Position numbers and translations under genes: made by a program. From NCBI RefSeq assembly GCF_001937195.1, contig NZ_MSDO01000017.1, positions 218,668-282,667 of the forward strand: a DNA stretch of 64,000 bases, written 5' to 3'. The notes below the pieces were generated by a model. That model did no database searches, was not told where the DNA came from, and saw only the letters and a program-made list of their open reading frames with translations. Shown here piece after piece: positions 8,949 through 18,459 of the stretch; positions within the stretch are counted from its first letter, which is position 1, and each line of letters opens with the position of its first letter. The DNA comes from Salinicola socius (lineage in GTDB: Bacteria > Pseudomonadota > Gammaproteobacteria > Pseudomonadales > Halomonadaceae).

Positions 8949-11639
8949 TCAAGACACCAGAGGGCTGGGCTTGGCGGGGTCGATGCCGTACTTCTTCATG
9001 GCATCATTGACGACCTTGACGTCGATCTCGCCGCGATTGGCCAGCGCACGCAGTGCCTGAATCGTCACGTAGTAGCGGTCGACCTCGAAGAAGCGACGCA
9101 GCTGCTCACGAGTGTCCGAGCGGCCGAAGCCATCCGTGCCGAGCACGTGGAAGTCATTCGGAACCCAGGCGCGAATCTGATCGGCGTAGAGCTTCATGTA
9201 GTCGGTCGAGGCGATGACCGGCCCTTCGGTTCCGTCGAGCTGCTGCACCACCCACGGCTTCTCGCGATTTTCATCGTAGTCGAGGAACTGCTGACGGTCG
9301 TACTCGAGCGCTTCGCGACGCAGTTCGTTGAAACTGGTCACGCTCCAGACATCGGCAACCACGCCATGATCTTCTGCCAGCAGCTCCGCGGCCGCCTCGA
9401 CTTCGCGCAGGATCGTGCCGCTGCCCATGAGCTGGACGCGCGGCTGCTTCTTCTTGCCGGAAACCTTGCCCTCCTGCAACCGGTACATACCGCGAACGAT
9501 ACCTTCCTCGCTACCTTCCGCCATTTCGGGGTGCGAGTAGTTTTCGTTCATCACGGTCAGGTAGTAGAAGCAGCTCTCCTTGTCCTGGAACATCCGCTTG
9601 AGGCCGTCCTGCAGGATCACCGCCAGCTCGTGCCCGTAGCACGGGTCATAGGCGCGGCAGCTCGGCACGGTGGACATCAGGATATGACTGTGGCCGTCCT
9701 GGTGCTGCAGGCCTTCGCCGTTGATGGTGGTTCGCCCGGCGGTCCCGCCGACCATGAAACCACGCGCCTGCAGGTCGCCAGCGGCCCACACCAGATCACC
9801 GATGCGCTGGTAGCCGAACATCGAGTAGTAGACGTAGAACGGAATCAGCGGCAGATGATGGTTGGCGTACGACGTCGCCGCCGCGATCCACGCCGACATG
9901 GAACCGGCTTCGGTGATGCCTTCCTCGAGGATCTGACCCTTCTTGTCCTCGCGGTAATACATGATCTGACCGGCATCCATCGGCTCGTACTTCTGGCCTT
10001 CGGCGGCGTAGATCCCGAGCTGACGGAACATGCCTTCCATCCCGAACGTTCGCGCTTCGTCGGGAATGATCGGCACCACGCGGGAACCCAGCTGCTTGTG
10101 CTTGACCAGACCGTTGAGCACGCGCACGAACGACATCGTGGTCGAGACTTCACGATCGCCGGAGCCTTTCAACTGAGCCGCGAACATCTTGTCGTCGAGA
10201 CCGGGGATTTCCATCGCCTCGAAGTCGGGTTTCCGCGCCGGCAGGAAGCCACCGAGCTTCTCGCGCTGGAGATGCAGGTACTTCATCTCCGGGCTGTCGT
10301 CTTCGGGCTTGTAGTACGGGATATCGCCGCTTTCGATCTGCTTGTCGGAAACCGGGATGCCGAACCGATCGCGGAAGGCCTTGAGCGCGTCGACGTCCAT
10401 CGACTTGATCTGGTGGGCTTCCATATCGGCTTCGCCGTGACCGCCACCCATGCCGTAACCCTTGACGGTATGCGCCAGAATCACGGTGGGACGACCATTG
10501 GCCTTGTTGACCGCTTCGTGGTACGCCGCGTAGACCTTCTGCGGATCGTGGCCGCCGCGGTTGAGACGGAAGACCTCCTCGTCGGAGTAGTCCTTGACCA
10601 TCTCGGCGGTTTCGTCGTACTTGCCGAAGAAGTTGTCGCGCGTGTACTTGCCACCCTGAGCCTTGTAGTTCTGGTACTCGCCGTCGACCGCCTCGTCCAT
10701 GCGCTTTTGCAGCATGCCCTTGGTGTCCTTCTCGAACAGCGGGTCCCACAGACCGCCCCAGACCACCTTGATCACGTTCCAGCCGGCACCGCGGAAGACG
10801 CCCTCGAGCTCGTCGATGACCCGCGAGTTGCCGCGCACCGGACCGTCGAGACGCTGCAGGTTGCAATTGATGACGAAGATCAGGTTGTCGAGCTTTTCGC
10901 GGCTCGCCAGATGCAGCGCACCCAGGGATTCCGGCTCGTCGCATTCGCCGTCACCCAGGAACGCCCAGACCTTGCGGTCCTTCATGTCTTCCATCTCGCG
11001 CGAGTGCAGATACTTCATCACGTGAGCCTGGTAGATCGACTGGATAGGCCCCAGACCCATGGAAACGGTCGGGAACTGCCAGTAGTCCGGCATCAGGTAC
11101 GGGTGTGGATAGGACGGCAGCGAATCGCCATCCACTTCCTGACGGAAGTTGTCCATCTGCTCCTGGGTCAGCCGGCCTTCCAGGAACGAACGTGCATAGA
11201 TACCGGGGGTGACGTGCCCCTGGATATAAAGCAGATCGCCCTTGTGGTCACCGTTATCGGCGCGGAAGAAGTGATTGAAACCGACTTCGTAGAGCGTGGC
11301 GCTAGACTGGTAACTGGCGATATGGCCGCCCAACCCCTTGTGCTTCTTGTTCGCCCGCAGCACCTGCACCATGGCGTTCCAGCGAATCGCCGAGCGGATC
11401 TTGCGCTCGATGAACATGTCGCCGGGAATCTTGGCTTCACGATGCTTGGGAATGGTATTGCGGTGAGGCGTGGTACCGGAAAACGGCGGTGAAGAACCGT
11501 CGCGACGCAGACGATCCGCCAGCCGGCTCAAGATATACCGAGCGCGCTCTTCGCCCTCATGCTCGACGACCGAGGCCAGGGAATCCAACCATTCCGTGGT
11601 TTCGACCGGATCGAGATCTTCTCGTGTCTCCAGACTCAT
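8949..11639 (-). CDS. aceE: Pyruvate dehydrogenase E1 component, homodimeric type
   Basis: About 896 residues, close to the E. coli AceE length of 887. It decarboxylates pyruvate with thiamine diphosphate and reductively acetylates the lipoyl groups of AceF. Visible features include the ThDP-binding segment AFLGDGECDEPESLGALHLA ending in NCNLQRLDG, PTVILAHTVKGYGMG, and YYREDKKGQILEEGITEAGS. The ATG at 11639 is used because GGAGAG lies just upstream and the protein then starts MSLETREDLDPVET; the extra upstream 15 codons are atypical. First gene of the aceEF unit. Confidence 0.96.
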   Translation of the reverse strand: MSLETREDLDPVETTEWLDSLASVVEHEGEERARYILSRLADRLRRDGSSPPFSGTTPHRNTIPKHREAKIPGDMFIERKIRSAIRWNAMVQVLRANKKHKGLGGHIASYQSSATLYEVGFNHFFRADNGDHKGDLLYIQGHVTPGIYARSFLEGRLTQEQMDNFRQEVDGDSLPSYPHPYLMPDYWQFPTVSMGLGPIQSIYQAHVMKYLHSREMEDMKDRKVWAFLGDGECDEPESLGALHLASREKLDNLIFVINCNLQRLDGPVRGNSRVIDELEGVFRGAGWNVIKVVWGGLWDPLFEKDTKGMLQKRMDEAVDGEYQNYKAQGGKYTRDNFFGKYDETAEMVKDYSDEEVFRLNRGGHDPQKVYAAYHEAVNKANGRPTVILAHTVKGYGMGGGHGEADMEAHQIKSMDVDALKAFRDRFGIPVSDKQIESGDIPYYKPEDDSPEMKYLHLQREKLGGFLPARKPDFEAMEIPGLDDKMFAAQLKGSGDREVSTTMSFVRVLNGLVKHKQLGSRVVPIIPDEARTFGMEGMFRQLGIYAAEGQKYEPMDAGQIMYYREDKKGQILEEGITEAGSMSAWIAAATSYANHHLPLIPFYVYYSMFGYQRIGDLVWAAGDLQARGFMVGGTAGRTTINGEGLQHQDGHSHILMSTVPSCRAYDPCYGHELAVILQDGLKRMFQDKESCFYYLTVMNENYSHPEMAEGSEEGIVRGMYRLQEGKVSGKKKQPRVQLMGSGTILREVEAAAELLAEDHGVVADVWSVTSFNELRREALEYDRQQFLDYDENREKPWVVQQLDGTEGPVIASTDYMKLYADQIRAWVPNDFHVLGTDGFGRSDTREQLRRFFEVDRYYVTIQALRALANRGEIDVKVVNDAMKKYGIDPAKPSPLVS

Positions 11640-12016
11640 AGACAACTCTCCGAATGGGAAAAGGTTTGCCATTCGCCCGGCCATGGCGGGTAGCCGCAGC
11701 GGGGCTTGGGAATATGCGCTCTTCGGTGCCGGCGCAGCTCTTGTAGGGCCGCTTTCCGAGATTTATTGGCTGTAATTGAACTACAGCGGGCGTGCGTGAC
11801 GCGAGAAATCAGGCGAAGAAGATACCGCAAACGCCCGCATCTGCCAATTCACGGACGCATCGATTGTGCTGGAGAATGCGCCGAAATACCGCGACATCAG
11901 TCGCTTAGCGAACAATCACCCAGACAGAAATGAGTCTGCGCTTCATGTCGCCAATTTACCGACGCCACGAATGTCGCAGCGATCCGGATGTATCACGCCA
12001 CGCACAAGCATAGCTT
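11640..12016. promoter_or_regulatory. aceEF upstream region with a dyad
   Basis: This 377-base gap between aceE and ampD contains no convincing gene and should carry the aceEF promoter. CTGTA-N7-TACAG at 11770-11786 is a short inverted repeat 131 bases before the start, a possible operator. It does not match the enterobacterial PdhR consensus, so no regulator is named. Confidence 0.35.
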
Positions 12017-12640
12017 TCAAACGCTCTCTGTCAGGCAGCGACGCAGGTAGGCCCAATCGAAGGCGGGGCCCGGATCCGTCTTGCGCAGCGGCGCGATGTG
12101 CGCATGACCGGTCAACCGCGACGTGGTGATCGCAGGGTAGTGCTGAATCAATGCCCGCAACACATCTGCCAGCACACGATACTGCGCCTCCCGATAGGGG
12201 GTCTCGTCGGCCCCCTCGAGTTCGATGCCGATGGTGAAATCATTGAGACCCTGGCGCCATCGTGCCTTGCCTGCCCGATCGACATCCCGCCAGCGCGACT
12301 TGCCGGCGTGCCAGGCACGACGGTCGAACGCCACGAACTGGACACACTCGCCGTCGCGTCGAATCAGCAGATGAGCCGACACTCGCAGCGACGCGATCGT
12401 CGCGAACGCCGGATGCCCGGCGGGATCTAGGGTATTGGTGAAAAGCCGTTCGATGGCGTCACCGCCGAACTTGCCTGGCGGCAGACTGATACCGTGCAGA
12501 ACGACCGCAGAGACCTCCCCCGCCGGCCTATCGTTGGCGTTGGGTGACACCACCCGTCGCGCCGAGCTCAGCCAGTGATCGTCGATTCCGGACGGGTCGT
12601 CGATCCCGGACTGGCCGTCGATTCCACGCTGTTGCGACAT
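12017..12640 (-). CDS. ampD: 1,6-anhydro-N-acetylmuramyl-L-alanine amidase AmpD
   Basis: The core shows AVVLHGISLPPGKFGG (first zinc His), FVAFDRRAWHAGKSRW, NDFTIGIELEGAD and HAHIAPLRKTDPGPAFDW (second zinc His and the KTDPG motif). All are typical of cytoplasmic AmpD, which cleaves anhydromuropeptides in peptidoglycan recycling. An N-terminal extension holds three near-repeats of GIDxxS not found in E. coli AmpD. The ATG at 12640 shares one base with the stop of the GlxA-type gene (TGATG), indicating translational coupling; an in-frame GTG precedes it. Confidence 0.9.
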   Translation of the reverse strand: MSQQRGIDGQSGIDDPSGIDDHWLSSARRVVSPNANDRPAGEVSAVVLHGISLPPGKFGGDAIERLFTNTLDPAGHPAFATIASLRVSAHLLIRRDGECVQFVAFDRRAWHAGKSRWRDVDRAGKARWRQGLNDFTIGIELEGADETPYREAQYRVLADVLRALIQHYPAITTSRLTGHAHIAPLRKTDPGPAFDWAYLRRCLTESV

Positions 12641-13626
12641 CACGTTTCGACTCCCCCATGGCCCAGTCGCTCATCCCGCGGACTGATGCCGAAATGATGA
12701 CGATAGGCCGTGGAAAAATGCGCGCCCGACGAAAAACCGTGAGCCAGCGCGATCTCTCCCACCGCCTGATCGCTCTCTCTCAGCAACCTGCGCGCCTGCT
12801 GCAAGCGCAGATTCAAGTAGTAGCGACTGGGCACGGCCTGCAGATGTTTCTTGAACAATCTTTCCAGCTGGCGCCGGGAGATACCCAGGTGCGCCGACAG
12901 CTCATGGGTCGTCAGCGGCTCCTCGATATTGGCTTCCATCAAGGCCACCGCATCGATCAGGCTCTGCGGCGCATGCCCCAGCCGTGAGCGCAGCGGGATC
13001 TGCTGCGGCTCGTCGGCCATGCGGATCCGCTCGCAGACGAAATGCTCGGAGATCTTCTGGGCCAGTCCGGCACCTTGCTGCTGGCCGATCAGCGTCATCA
13101 ACATGTCCATCGCCGCGGTGCCGCCCCCACAGGTGAGGCGGTTGCGGTCGATCTCGAACAGCTGATGCGATACGTGAATCGTCGGAAATGTCCGCGCGAA
13201 CGCATCGGCACTGGCGTAGGGAATCGAGGCCCGGTAGCCATCCAGCACGCCGGCTCTCGCCAGCCAGTGCGTGCCGCCGGCAATACCGCCCAGCATCACG
13301 CCCCGACTCGCCAGACGATGAAGCCAGTGGATCAGCGGTCCGCTCTCCTCCCCTGCGGCAACCGGCCAACCCGGCGTGGGAGCGCAGACGAACAGCATGT
13401 CGAGATGGCGCGCATCGCTGCCGGCGACGCTCTCCGGCGAAAGCGCCAGCTCCGCCACGCTTTTCACCGATCGACCATCGATACCGAAGGTGGTCGTGGT
13501 GTAGAGCCGCCGCTCCGACAGCGTGTTGGCGATGATCAGCGGCTCGATGGCACAGGCCTGCGCCAGCAGGGAAAAGCCGGGGAGCATGACGAACCCCACC
13601 TGGCGCGGGGTGTCCTGTGCGTTCAT
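12640..13626 (-). CDS. GlxA/CdhR-type AraC family regulator
   Basis: 328 residues in two parts. Residues about 1-190 form a DJ-1/PfpI-like domain (VGFVMLPGFSLLAQACAIEPL, GGIAGGTHWLARAGVLDG, RLTCGGGTAAMDMLM). The C-terminal part is an AraC DNA-binding domain with two helix-turn-helix motifs (HLGISRRQLERLFKKHLQ and IALAHGFSSGAHFSTAYRHH). This arrangement is shared with GbdR and CdhR, which control glycine betaine and carnitine catabolism, but no such pathway is adjacent, so the ligand is open. It overlaps ampD by one base. Confidence 0.88.
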   Translation of the reverse strand: MNAQDTPRQVGFVMLPGFSLLAQACAIEPLIIANTLSERRLYTTTTFGIDGRSVKSVAELALSPESVAGSDARHLDMLFVCAPTPGWPVAAGEESGPLIHWLHRLASRGVMLGGIAGGTHWLARAGVLDGYRASIPYASADAFARTFPTIHVSHQLFEIDRNRLTCGGGTAAMDMLMTLIGQQQGAGLAQKISEHFVCERIRMADEPQQIPLRSRLGHAPQSLIDAVALMEANIEEPLTTHELSAHLGISRRQLERLFKKHLQAVPSRYYLNLRLQQARRLLRESDQAVGEIALAHGFSSGAHFSTAYRHHFGISPRDERLGHGGVET

Positions 13627-13659
13627 GGTTGATGTGTCATGCAGCAGAGCGCGGCGCGA

Positions 13660-14859
13660 TCAAACCTGAACGACGTCGAATGTCACCAGCGGATCGACAT
13701 CGGCGTCGTAATCCACATCATCGCGCTCGAAGCCGAACAGCTTGAGAAATTCATGCTTGTAGCCGGCGTAGTCGGTCAGCGCGAACAGGTTGTCGCTGGT
13801 CACCTGCGGCCAAAGATCCTTGCATGCCTGCTGGATATCGTCGCGGAGCTCCCAGTCATCCAGACGCACGCGTCCGGCTTCGTCCAGCTCGGGCTCGCCG
13901 TCGGCATACAGACGCTCGCCGAACAGGCGGTTGAGCTGGTCGATGGTGCCTTCGTGGACGCCCTGCTCTTTCATGACCTTGTAGACCATGGAAATGTAGA
14001 GCGGCATCACCGGTATCGCGGCACTGGCCTGGGTCACCACGGACTTGAGCACGGCCACGTTGGCGCCGCCACCGGTCGCCTTGAGGCGTTGATCGATTTC
14101 GCTCGCCGCGCGGTCGAGATCCTCTTTCGCCTTGCCCAACGCCCCATGCCAGTAGATCGGCCAGGTAATGTCGGTGCCGATGTAGCTGAACGCCACGGAC
14201 CTGGCACCCGGCGCCAGCACGCCCGCCTTGTCCAGCGCGTCCATCCACAGCTCCCAGTCCTGGCCACCCATCACCTCGATGGTATCGGCCACTTCCTGCT
14301 CGGTCGCCGGCTCCACGGAGGCCTGGGTAATCGTATCCTTGTTGGTGTCGATGGCGGTCGCCGTGTAGGTCTCGCCGATCGGCTTGAGGCTGGAGCGCTT
14401 GAGCTCGCCGCTGTCCGGCAGCTTGCGCACCGGCGAGGCCAGCGAGTAGATCACCAGATCGATCTGCCCCATGTCTTCCCGGATCAGCTCGATCGCCTTG
14501 TCGCGAACCTCATGGGAAAACGCGTCGCCGTTGATCGACTTGCTGTAGAGACCTTCGGCCTTGGCGAACTTGTCGAACGCCGCCGAGTTGTACCAGCCGG
14601 CCGTGCCGGGCTTGGTCTCGGTCGCGGGCTTTTCGAAGAACACGCCCAGCGTATCGGCGCCGTAACCGAAAGCCGCCGTGATGCGAGCCGCCAGGCCATA
14701 TCCGCTGGAAGCGCCGATGACCAGCACGTTGCGCGGGCCGGCCTTTTCACCGCTCAGGTTGGCGCGAGTGGTCTCGATCTGTTCGAGTACGTTGCGCTCG
14801 CAGCCGAGCGGATGCGTCGTGGTACAGATGAAACCGCGAACCTTGGGCTTGATGATCAC
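13660..14859 (-). CDS. fabV: Trans-2-enoyl-ACP/CoA reductase FabV
   Basis: Roughly 399 residues beginning with the FabV signature [20 protein letters not shown], followed by [38 protein letters not shown] and the active-site Y-x8-K region. FabV is an NADH-dependent enoyl-ACP reductase of fatty-acid synthesis, often triclosan-resistant. A GTG start at 14859 aligns the N-terminus with homologues and has GAGG upstream. The open frame extends 15 codons further but those do not match the family. No other fab genes are adjacent. Confidence 0.93.
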   Translation of the reverse strand: MIIKPKVRGFICTTTHPLGCERNVLEQIETTRANLSGEKAGPRNVLVIGASSGYGLAARITAAFGYGADTLGVFFEKPATETKPGTAGWYNSAAFDKFAKAEGLYSKSINGDAFSHEVRDKAIELIREDMGQIDLVIYSLASPVRKLPDSGELKRSSLKPIGETYTATAIDTNKDTITQASVEPATEQEVADTIEVMGGQDWELWMDALDKAGVLAPGARSVAFSYIGTDITWPIYWHGALGKAKEDLDRAASEIDQRLKATGGGANVAVLKSVVTQASAAIPVMPLYISMVYKVMKEQGVHEGTIDQLNRLFGERLYADGEPELDEAGRVRLDDWELRDDIQQACKDLWPQVTSDNLFALTDYAGYKHEFLKLFGFERDDVDYDADVDPLVTFDVVQV

Positions 14860-15151
14860 GTCTAACCTCGTCTTCTTGAGCCGAAACGGAAGCCCCGGCG
14901 ACATTCACCGGGAGCTGGCATGGATCGAATTCTATCAGGTCGAATGCTGTCCGGGCGCATTCTAACAGGGTGGCAAAACCGGGGGCGAACTCGTGACATG
15001 CGGCTGTCAGTTGATCGTCGCCGACGCCTCGTCGATCATAGTTCAATAGCGCGCCCCCGACGGTGGCGCGCATCGGGCTTGTCACGTCACCCCGCGTATT
15101 CGAAGATGACCGGCCGCAAGCCGAGCCAGCCCAGAGAGCAGAGAAAGCCCC

Positions 15152-15559
15152 ATGCATCACGAGCAAGAGATCGAAGATCTGGTCGTCAAGCGCGGTGCGC
15201 TATGGCTGGCACTGTCACCGCTGTGGCTCGAGCGCGACCCCCGCGAGTCCGAATACGCTCGCATGATTCGGGAGGTCGACGCCAGCGAGCTGACGCTGCA
15301 ACAGCTGGAGTGGATCTATCGGCTGGAGATGTCGCCGGTCATGGCGCGCTACCAGCTATCGATGGCGGGGGAATGGCGCGCTTTCGACGAAACCGTGCTG
15401 CTGACGCGCCTGGTTCGCCACAATCGCAAGCTCGCCGGCTGGCGCAAGGCCACCTGGTCGCTGTTCTCCGGCTTGACGACGATGATGAGCCGCCCGCGCT
15501 TCAACGAACTGGCCATGCGGGTCATGGTCGCCCGCGGCGAGCATCCGCCGCGGAGATGA
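15152..15559 (+). CDS. Conserved hypothetical protein, 135 residues
   Basis: I do not recognise this gene with certainty. The product is soluble, helix-rich and charged, with motifs WLALSPLWLERDPRESEYARMI and LEWIYRLEMSPVMARYQLSM that look like a conserved family (a DUF7079-like protein is possible). The ATG at 15152 has AGAGAAAG upstream. It ends 8 bases before the stop of the convergent gpx gene. Confidence 0.65.
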   Translation: MHHEQEIEDLVVKRGALWLALSPLWLERDPRESEYARMIREVDASELTLQQLEWIYRLEMSPVMARYQLSMAGEWRAFDETVLLTRLVRHNRKLAGWRKATWSLFSGLTTMMSRPRFNELAMRVMVARGEHPPRR

Positions 15560-15566
15560 CGCCGAC

Positions 15567-16061
15567 TCAGGCCGAGAATGGCGTCTCCAGCGCCGCTTCG
15601 ATGGCAGGGCGCAGTGCTCGCGGCACGTCTCGCGGGCCGAAGCGACGAATGATCTGGCCGTCACGACCCACCAGAAACTTGGTGAAATTCCACTTGATGG
15701 GCGTACTTCCCAGCACCCCGGGCGCCTGGCGTCGCAGATGTCTGAACAGCGGATGTGCGTCACGGCCGTTGACCTTGACCTTCTCCATCAGCGGAAATGT
15801 CACCGCGTAGCGCTGTTCACAGAATGCCCCGAACATGGCCGAGGACTCCGGTGACTGGCGGGCAAACTGATTGCACGGGAATGCCAGCACGGTGAACCCC
15901 TGGTCGCGATATTCGCGGTAGAGTTTTTCCAGCCCTTCCATCTGCGGAGTGAAGCCGCAGCGGCTGGCGACGTTGACGACCAGCAGCACCTGACCCCGCA
16001 GCGCGCGCAGATTGAAGGCTTCGCCGGTGTGGGTCCGGCAGTCTTGCGTATAGAACGACAT
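15567..16061 (-). CDS. Glutathione peroxidase (cysteine type)
   Basis: 164 residues of the GPx/BtuE family, which reduces hydroperoxides with thioredoxin or glutathione. The first motif NVASRCGFTPQ places the peroxidatic Cys at residue 35 (selenocysteine in animals). FPCNQFARQSPE supplies the catalytic Gln and a second Cys, and KWNFTKFLVG supplies the catalytic Trp and Asn. It lies just downstream of the Nudix gene (4 bases between), so the two are probably one transcript. Confidence 0.93.
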   Translation of the reverse strand: MSFYTQDCRTHTGEAFNLRALRGQVLLVVNVASRCGFTPQMEGLEKLYREYRDQGFTVLAFPCNQFARQSPESSAMFGAFCEQRYAVTFPLMEKVKVNGRDAHPLFRHLRRQAPGVLGSTPIKWNFTKFLVGRDGQIIRRFGPRDVPRALRPAIEAALETPFSA

Positions 16062-16065
16062 CGTT

Positions 16066-16572
16066 TCACCAGTGATCGAAATCGATGGCTTTCGACAGTG
16101 CCATTCGCGTATCCGGCGTCGCCTTTTCCAGCGCCAGCGCCTCGGGTATCGACAGCCAGCGTACGGCAGCCACCTCCTCCAGCTGCAGGCAGAGTGGCCC
16201 GCCGTAGTTCACCCAGTAGAGGCTGCCGTAGAGATTCAGCCCGGCTTCCCGGAACACGAATTCTCCCCCACTTATCAGCTCGACGCCACGAACGCCGAGC
16301 TCCTCGAACAGCTCCCGCCTTGCCGCCGGCCGAGAGGCCTCCCCTGCCGCCACCACCCCACCGGCGGCCAGATCGAACCAGCCCGGGTGCGTTTCCTTGA
16401 TCGAGGTTCGCTGCTGCACGCAGATCTCCCCCTTCACGTTGCGCACGACGATGTACGTTGCCCGATGCCAGCAGTTCAGACGCCGCATCATGACTCGCGA
16501 GGCACTGCCACAGGGTCGATTGTACGGATCGACGAGCTGAACCTGCTCGTCGGCGATGACGGTCTCGCTCAT
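16066..16572 (-). CDS. Nudix hydrolase, YfcD-like
   Basis: 168 residues. The Nudix box is complete: GG at the start, GEASRPAARRELFEELGV as the REx2EE helix, binding the metal that cleaves nucleoside-diphosphate derivatives. RATYIVVRNVKGEICVQQRT and HPGWFDLAAGG before it are typical of the YfcD/IDI-like subgroup. The substrate is not known. The gene overlaps no neighbour but lies only 4 bases upstream of gpx. Confidence 0.88.
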   Translation of the reverse strand: MSETVIADEQVQLVDPYNRPCGSASRVMMRRLNCWHRATYIVVRNVKGEICVQQRTSIKETHPGWFDLAAGGVVAAGEASRPAARRELFEELGVRGVELISGGEFVFREAGLNLYGSLYWVNYGGPLCLQLEEVAAVRWLSIPEALALEKATPDTRMALSKAIDFDHW

Positions 16573-16778
16573 GAAGACTTACCGGTCGGAAAACGGGTTA
16601 GCAGCGTATCACGTGATCCCCGCAATCCGGGTCCCTGGTATCTGAGTGATGTCCTCTGGCTGGCGTTCAGCTCGAGTCGCATCGCTAGAGCCCCGATAGT
16701 CGCACCGCTTTGGTCGAATAGACCGCACAGCGGTAAGTGTCCGGTTTATGCTTGAGCCAGCCAACTCGGAGTCATCCC

Positions 16779-18437
16779 ATGGCCGACTACGCGCCCCGCA
16801 CCGAACTGACCACGCATCGGGTCGAAAACCAGCCGGGCCCCAACAGCGCAGGCGACCTGTGGCGCTCGGACCGGGCGCTGTGTGATGCCGTCGTGCAGTT
16901 CGCGCCGGCCTGGGTGGGGGAGCGTCTCGCAACGCTGGGCCAGCGGCTGGCCTCCTCGGATGTCGCCCGCTGGGGCGAACAGGCCAATCGTTTTCCGCCC
17001 CAGCTTCACGCCTTCGACCGCCACGGTCGGCGCCTGGACGAGGTCGACTACCACCCCAGCTACCATGCCCTGATGGATCTCGCGATCGCCGGCGGCTGGC
17101 ACGCCGTCGCCTGGGAACACGAACATCACGGCGGGCATCAGGCCCACGTCGCCGCACTCTATCTGTTGACCCAGGCCGAACCCGGCTTCTGCTGCCCGAT
17201 CACCATGACGCACGCGGCGATGCCGGTACTGCGCCAGCTGCGAGACGGCCAGGCGTGGCAGACGCGTCTTCTGGGGCGAGAGTACGACGCCTCGGCCATT
17301 CCCGCCTGGCACAAGACGACCAACACCTTCGGCATGGCCATGACCGAAAAGCAGGGTGGCAGCGACGTGCGCCGCAACAGCACTCGGGCCCAACCGATCG
17401 CGTCGGCGGGTCCGGGCGAATGGTATCGGCTCGACGGTCACAAGTGGTTCTGCAGCGCGCCGATGTCGGATGCCTTCCTGACGCTGGCCCAGACCGACGA
17501 CGGTCTCTCCTGCTTTCTGGCCCCGCGATTCACCCCGGAAGGCCAGCGTAATGCCATCGAGATTCAACGGCTCAAGGACAAGTGCGGCAACCGCGCCAAT
17601 GCGTCGGCAGAGATCGAATACGTCGGCGCCTGGGCGCAGCTCGTCGGCGAGCCAGGCCGCGGCGTGCCGGCGATACTGGAGATGGTGCAACAGACCCGGC
17701 TGGATGCCGCCACGGCACCGGCGGGCATGATGCGTCAGGCGGTGAGAGAGGTCTGGAGCCACGTGCAGGCGCGGCAGGTCTTCGATCGACGGTTGGCCGA
17801 TCAGCCGCTGATGCAGCGTGTCGTCGCCGATCTGGCGATCGAGGCCGAGGCCAGCCTGCTGCTGGCGATGCGAGGCGCCCGCGCCATGGATCGATTCCTC
17901 GACGACGAAGGGGAAGCCGCTCTGGCGCGCCTGCTTCCTGCGCTGGCCAAGTTCTGGCACAACAAGCGCGGCCCGGCGTTCATGGCCGAGGCGATGGAGT
18001 GCCTGGGCGGCATCGGCTACGTCGAAGAGACCCCGCTGGCACGGCTCTATCGCGAGGCACCGGTCAACTCGATCTGGGAAGGCTCCGGCAACGTCATCTG
18101 TCTGGACGTGCTGAGAATTCTGGACCGCCACCCGGCCAGCATCGAGGCCTTTCGACAGGAGCTGAGTCTGTCGCGCGGCCATCATCCGGCCTTCGACGCT
18201 GCCATCGACTCGCTCGAGGCGCGTTTGACGGCCAGCCCCGAACGGCTGCAGGCAGAGGCGCGCTGGCTGACCCAATGCATGGCCCAAACACTGCAGGCCG
18301 CCCTGCTGATTCGCCATGCGCCCCGTGCCATCGCGGACACGTTCTGTGCCACGAGGCTGGCAAACGTCTCGCCCATTTTTGGCGTGCTTCCGGCCGGCGC
18401 GCCCTTGCCAGCAATTCTCGAGCGCCTGGGCGAATGA
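16779..18437 (+). CDS. aidB: AidB-type acyl-CoA dehydrogenase family protein
   Basis: The 552-residue length matches AidB (541 in E. coli) rather than ordinary acyl-CoA dehydrogenases. Family features include THRVENQPGP at the N-terminus, MAMTEKQGGSDVR (flavin-contact loop), HKWFCSAPMSDAFLTLAQ and a C-terminal EAMECLGGIGYVEETPLARL with NSIWEGSGNVICLDVLR. AidB is a flavoprotein of the alkylation (Ada) response that binds DNA; its enzymatic role is uncertain. Start at 16779 has CGGAG upstream; the longer open frame adds 14 codons without support. Confidence 0.9.
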   Translation: MADYAPRTELTTHRVENQPGPNSAGDLWRSDRALCDAVVQFAPAWVGERLATLGQRLASSDVARWGEQANRFPPQLHAFDRHGRRLDEVDYHPSYHALMDLAIAGGWHAVAWEHEHHGGHQAHVAALYLLTQAEPGFCCPITMTHAAMPVLRQLRDGQAWQTRLLGREYDASAIPAWHKTTNTFGMAMTEKQGGSDVRRNSTRAQPIASAGPGEWYRLDGHKWFCSAPMSDAFLTLAQTDDGLSCFLAPRFTPEGQRNAIEIQRLKDKCGNRANASAEIEYVGAWAQLVGEPGRGVPAILEMVQQTRLDAATAPAGMMRQAVREVWSHVQARQVFDRRLADQPLMQRVVADLAIEAEASLLLAMRGARAMDRFLDDEGEAALARLLPALAKFWHNKRGPAFMAEAMECLGGIGYVEETPLARLYREAPVNSIWEGSGNVICLDVLRILDRHPASIEAFRQELSLSRGHHPAFDAAIDSLEARLTASPERLQAEARWLTQCMAQTLQAALLIRHAPRAIADTFCATRLANVSPIFGVLPAGAPLPAILERLGE

Positions 18438-18459
18438 GCCGCCGTAAGGCAGCGACCGT

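Noticed and set aside
9147..11492. 781-codon open frame opposite aceE
   Set aside because: It mirrors the conserved aceE gene in another frame. High GC makes long antisense frames common; there is no family signal or ribosome site.
16746..18317. 523-codon frame opposite aidB
   Set aside because: Antisense of a well-supported acyl-CoA dehydrogenase, Gln/Arg-rich and without motifs.
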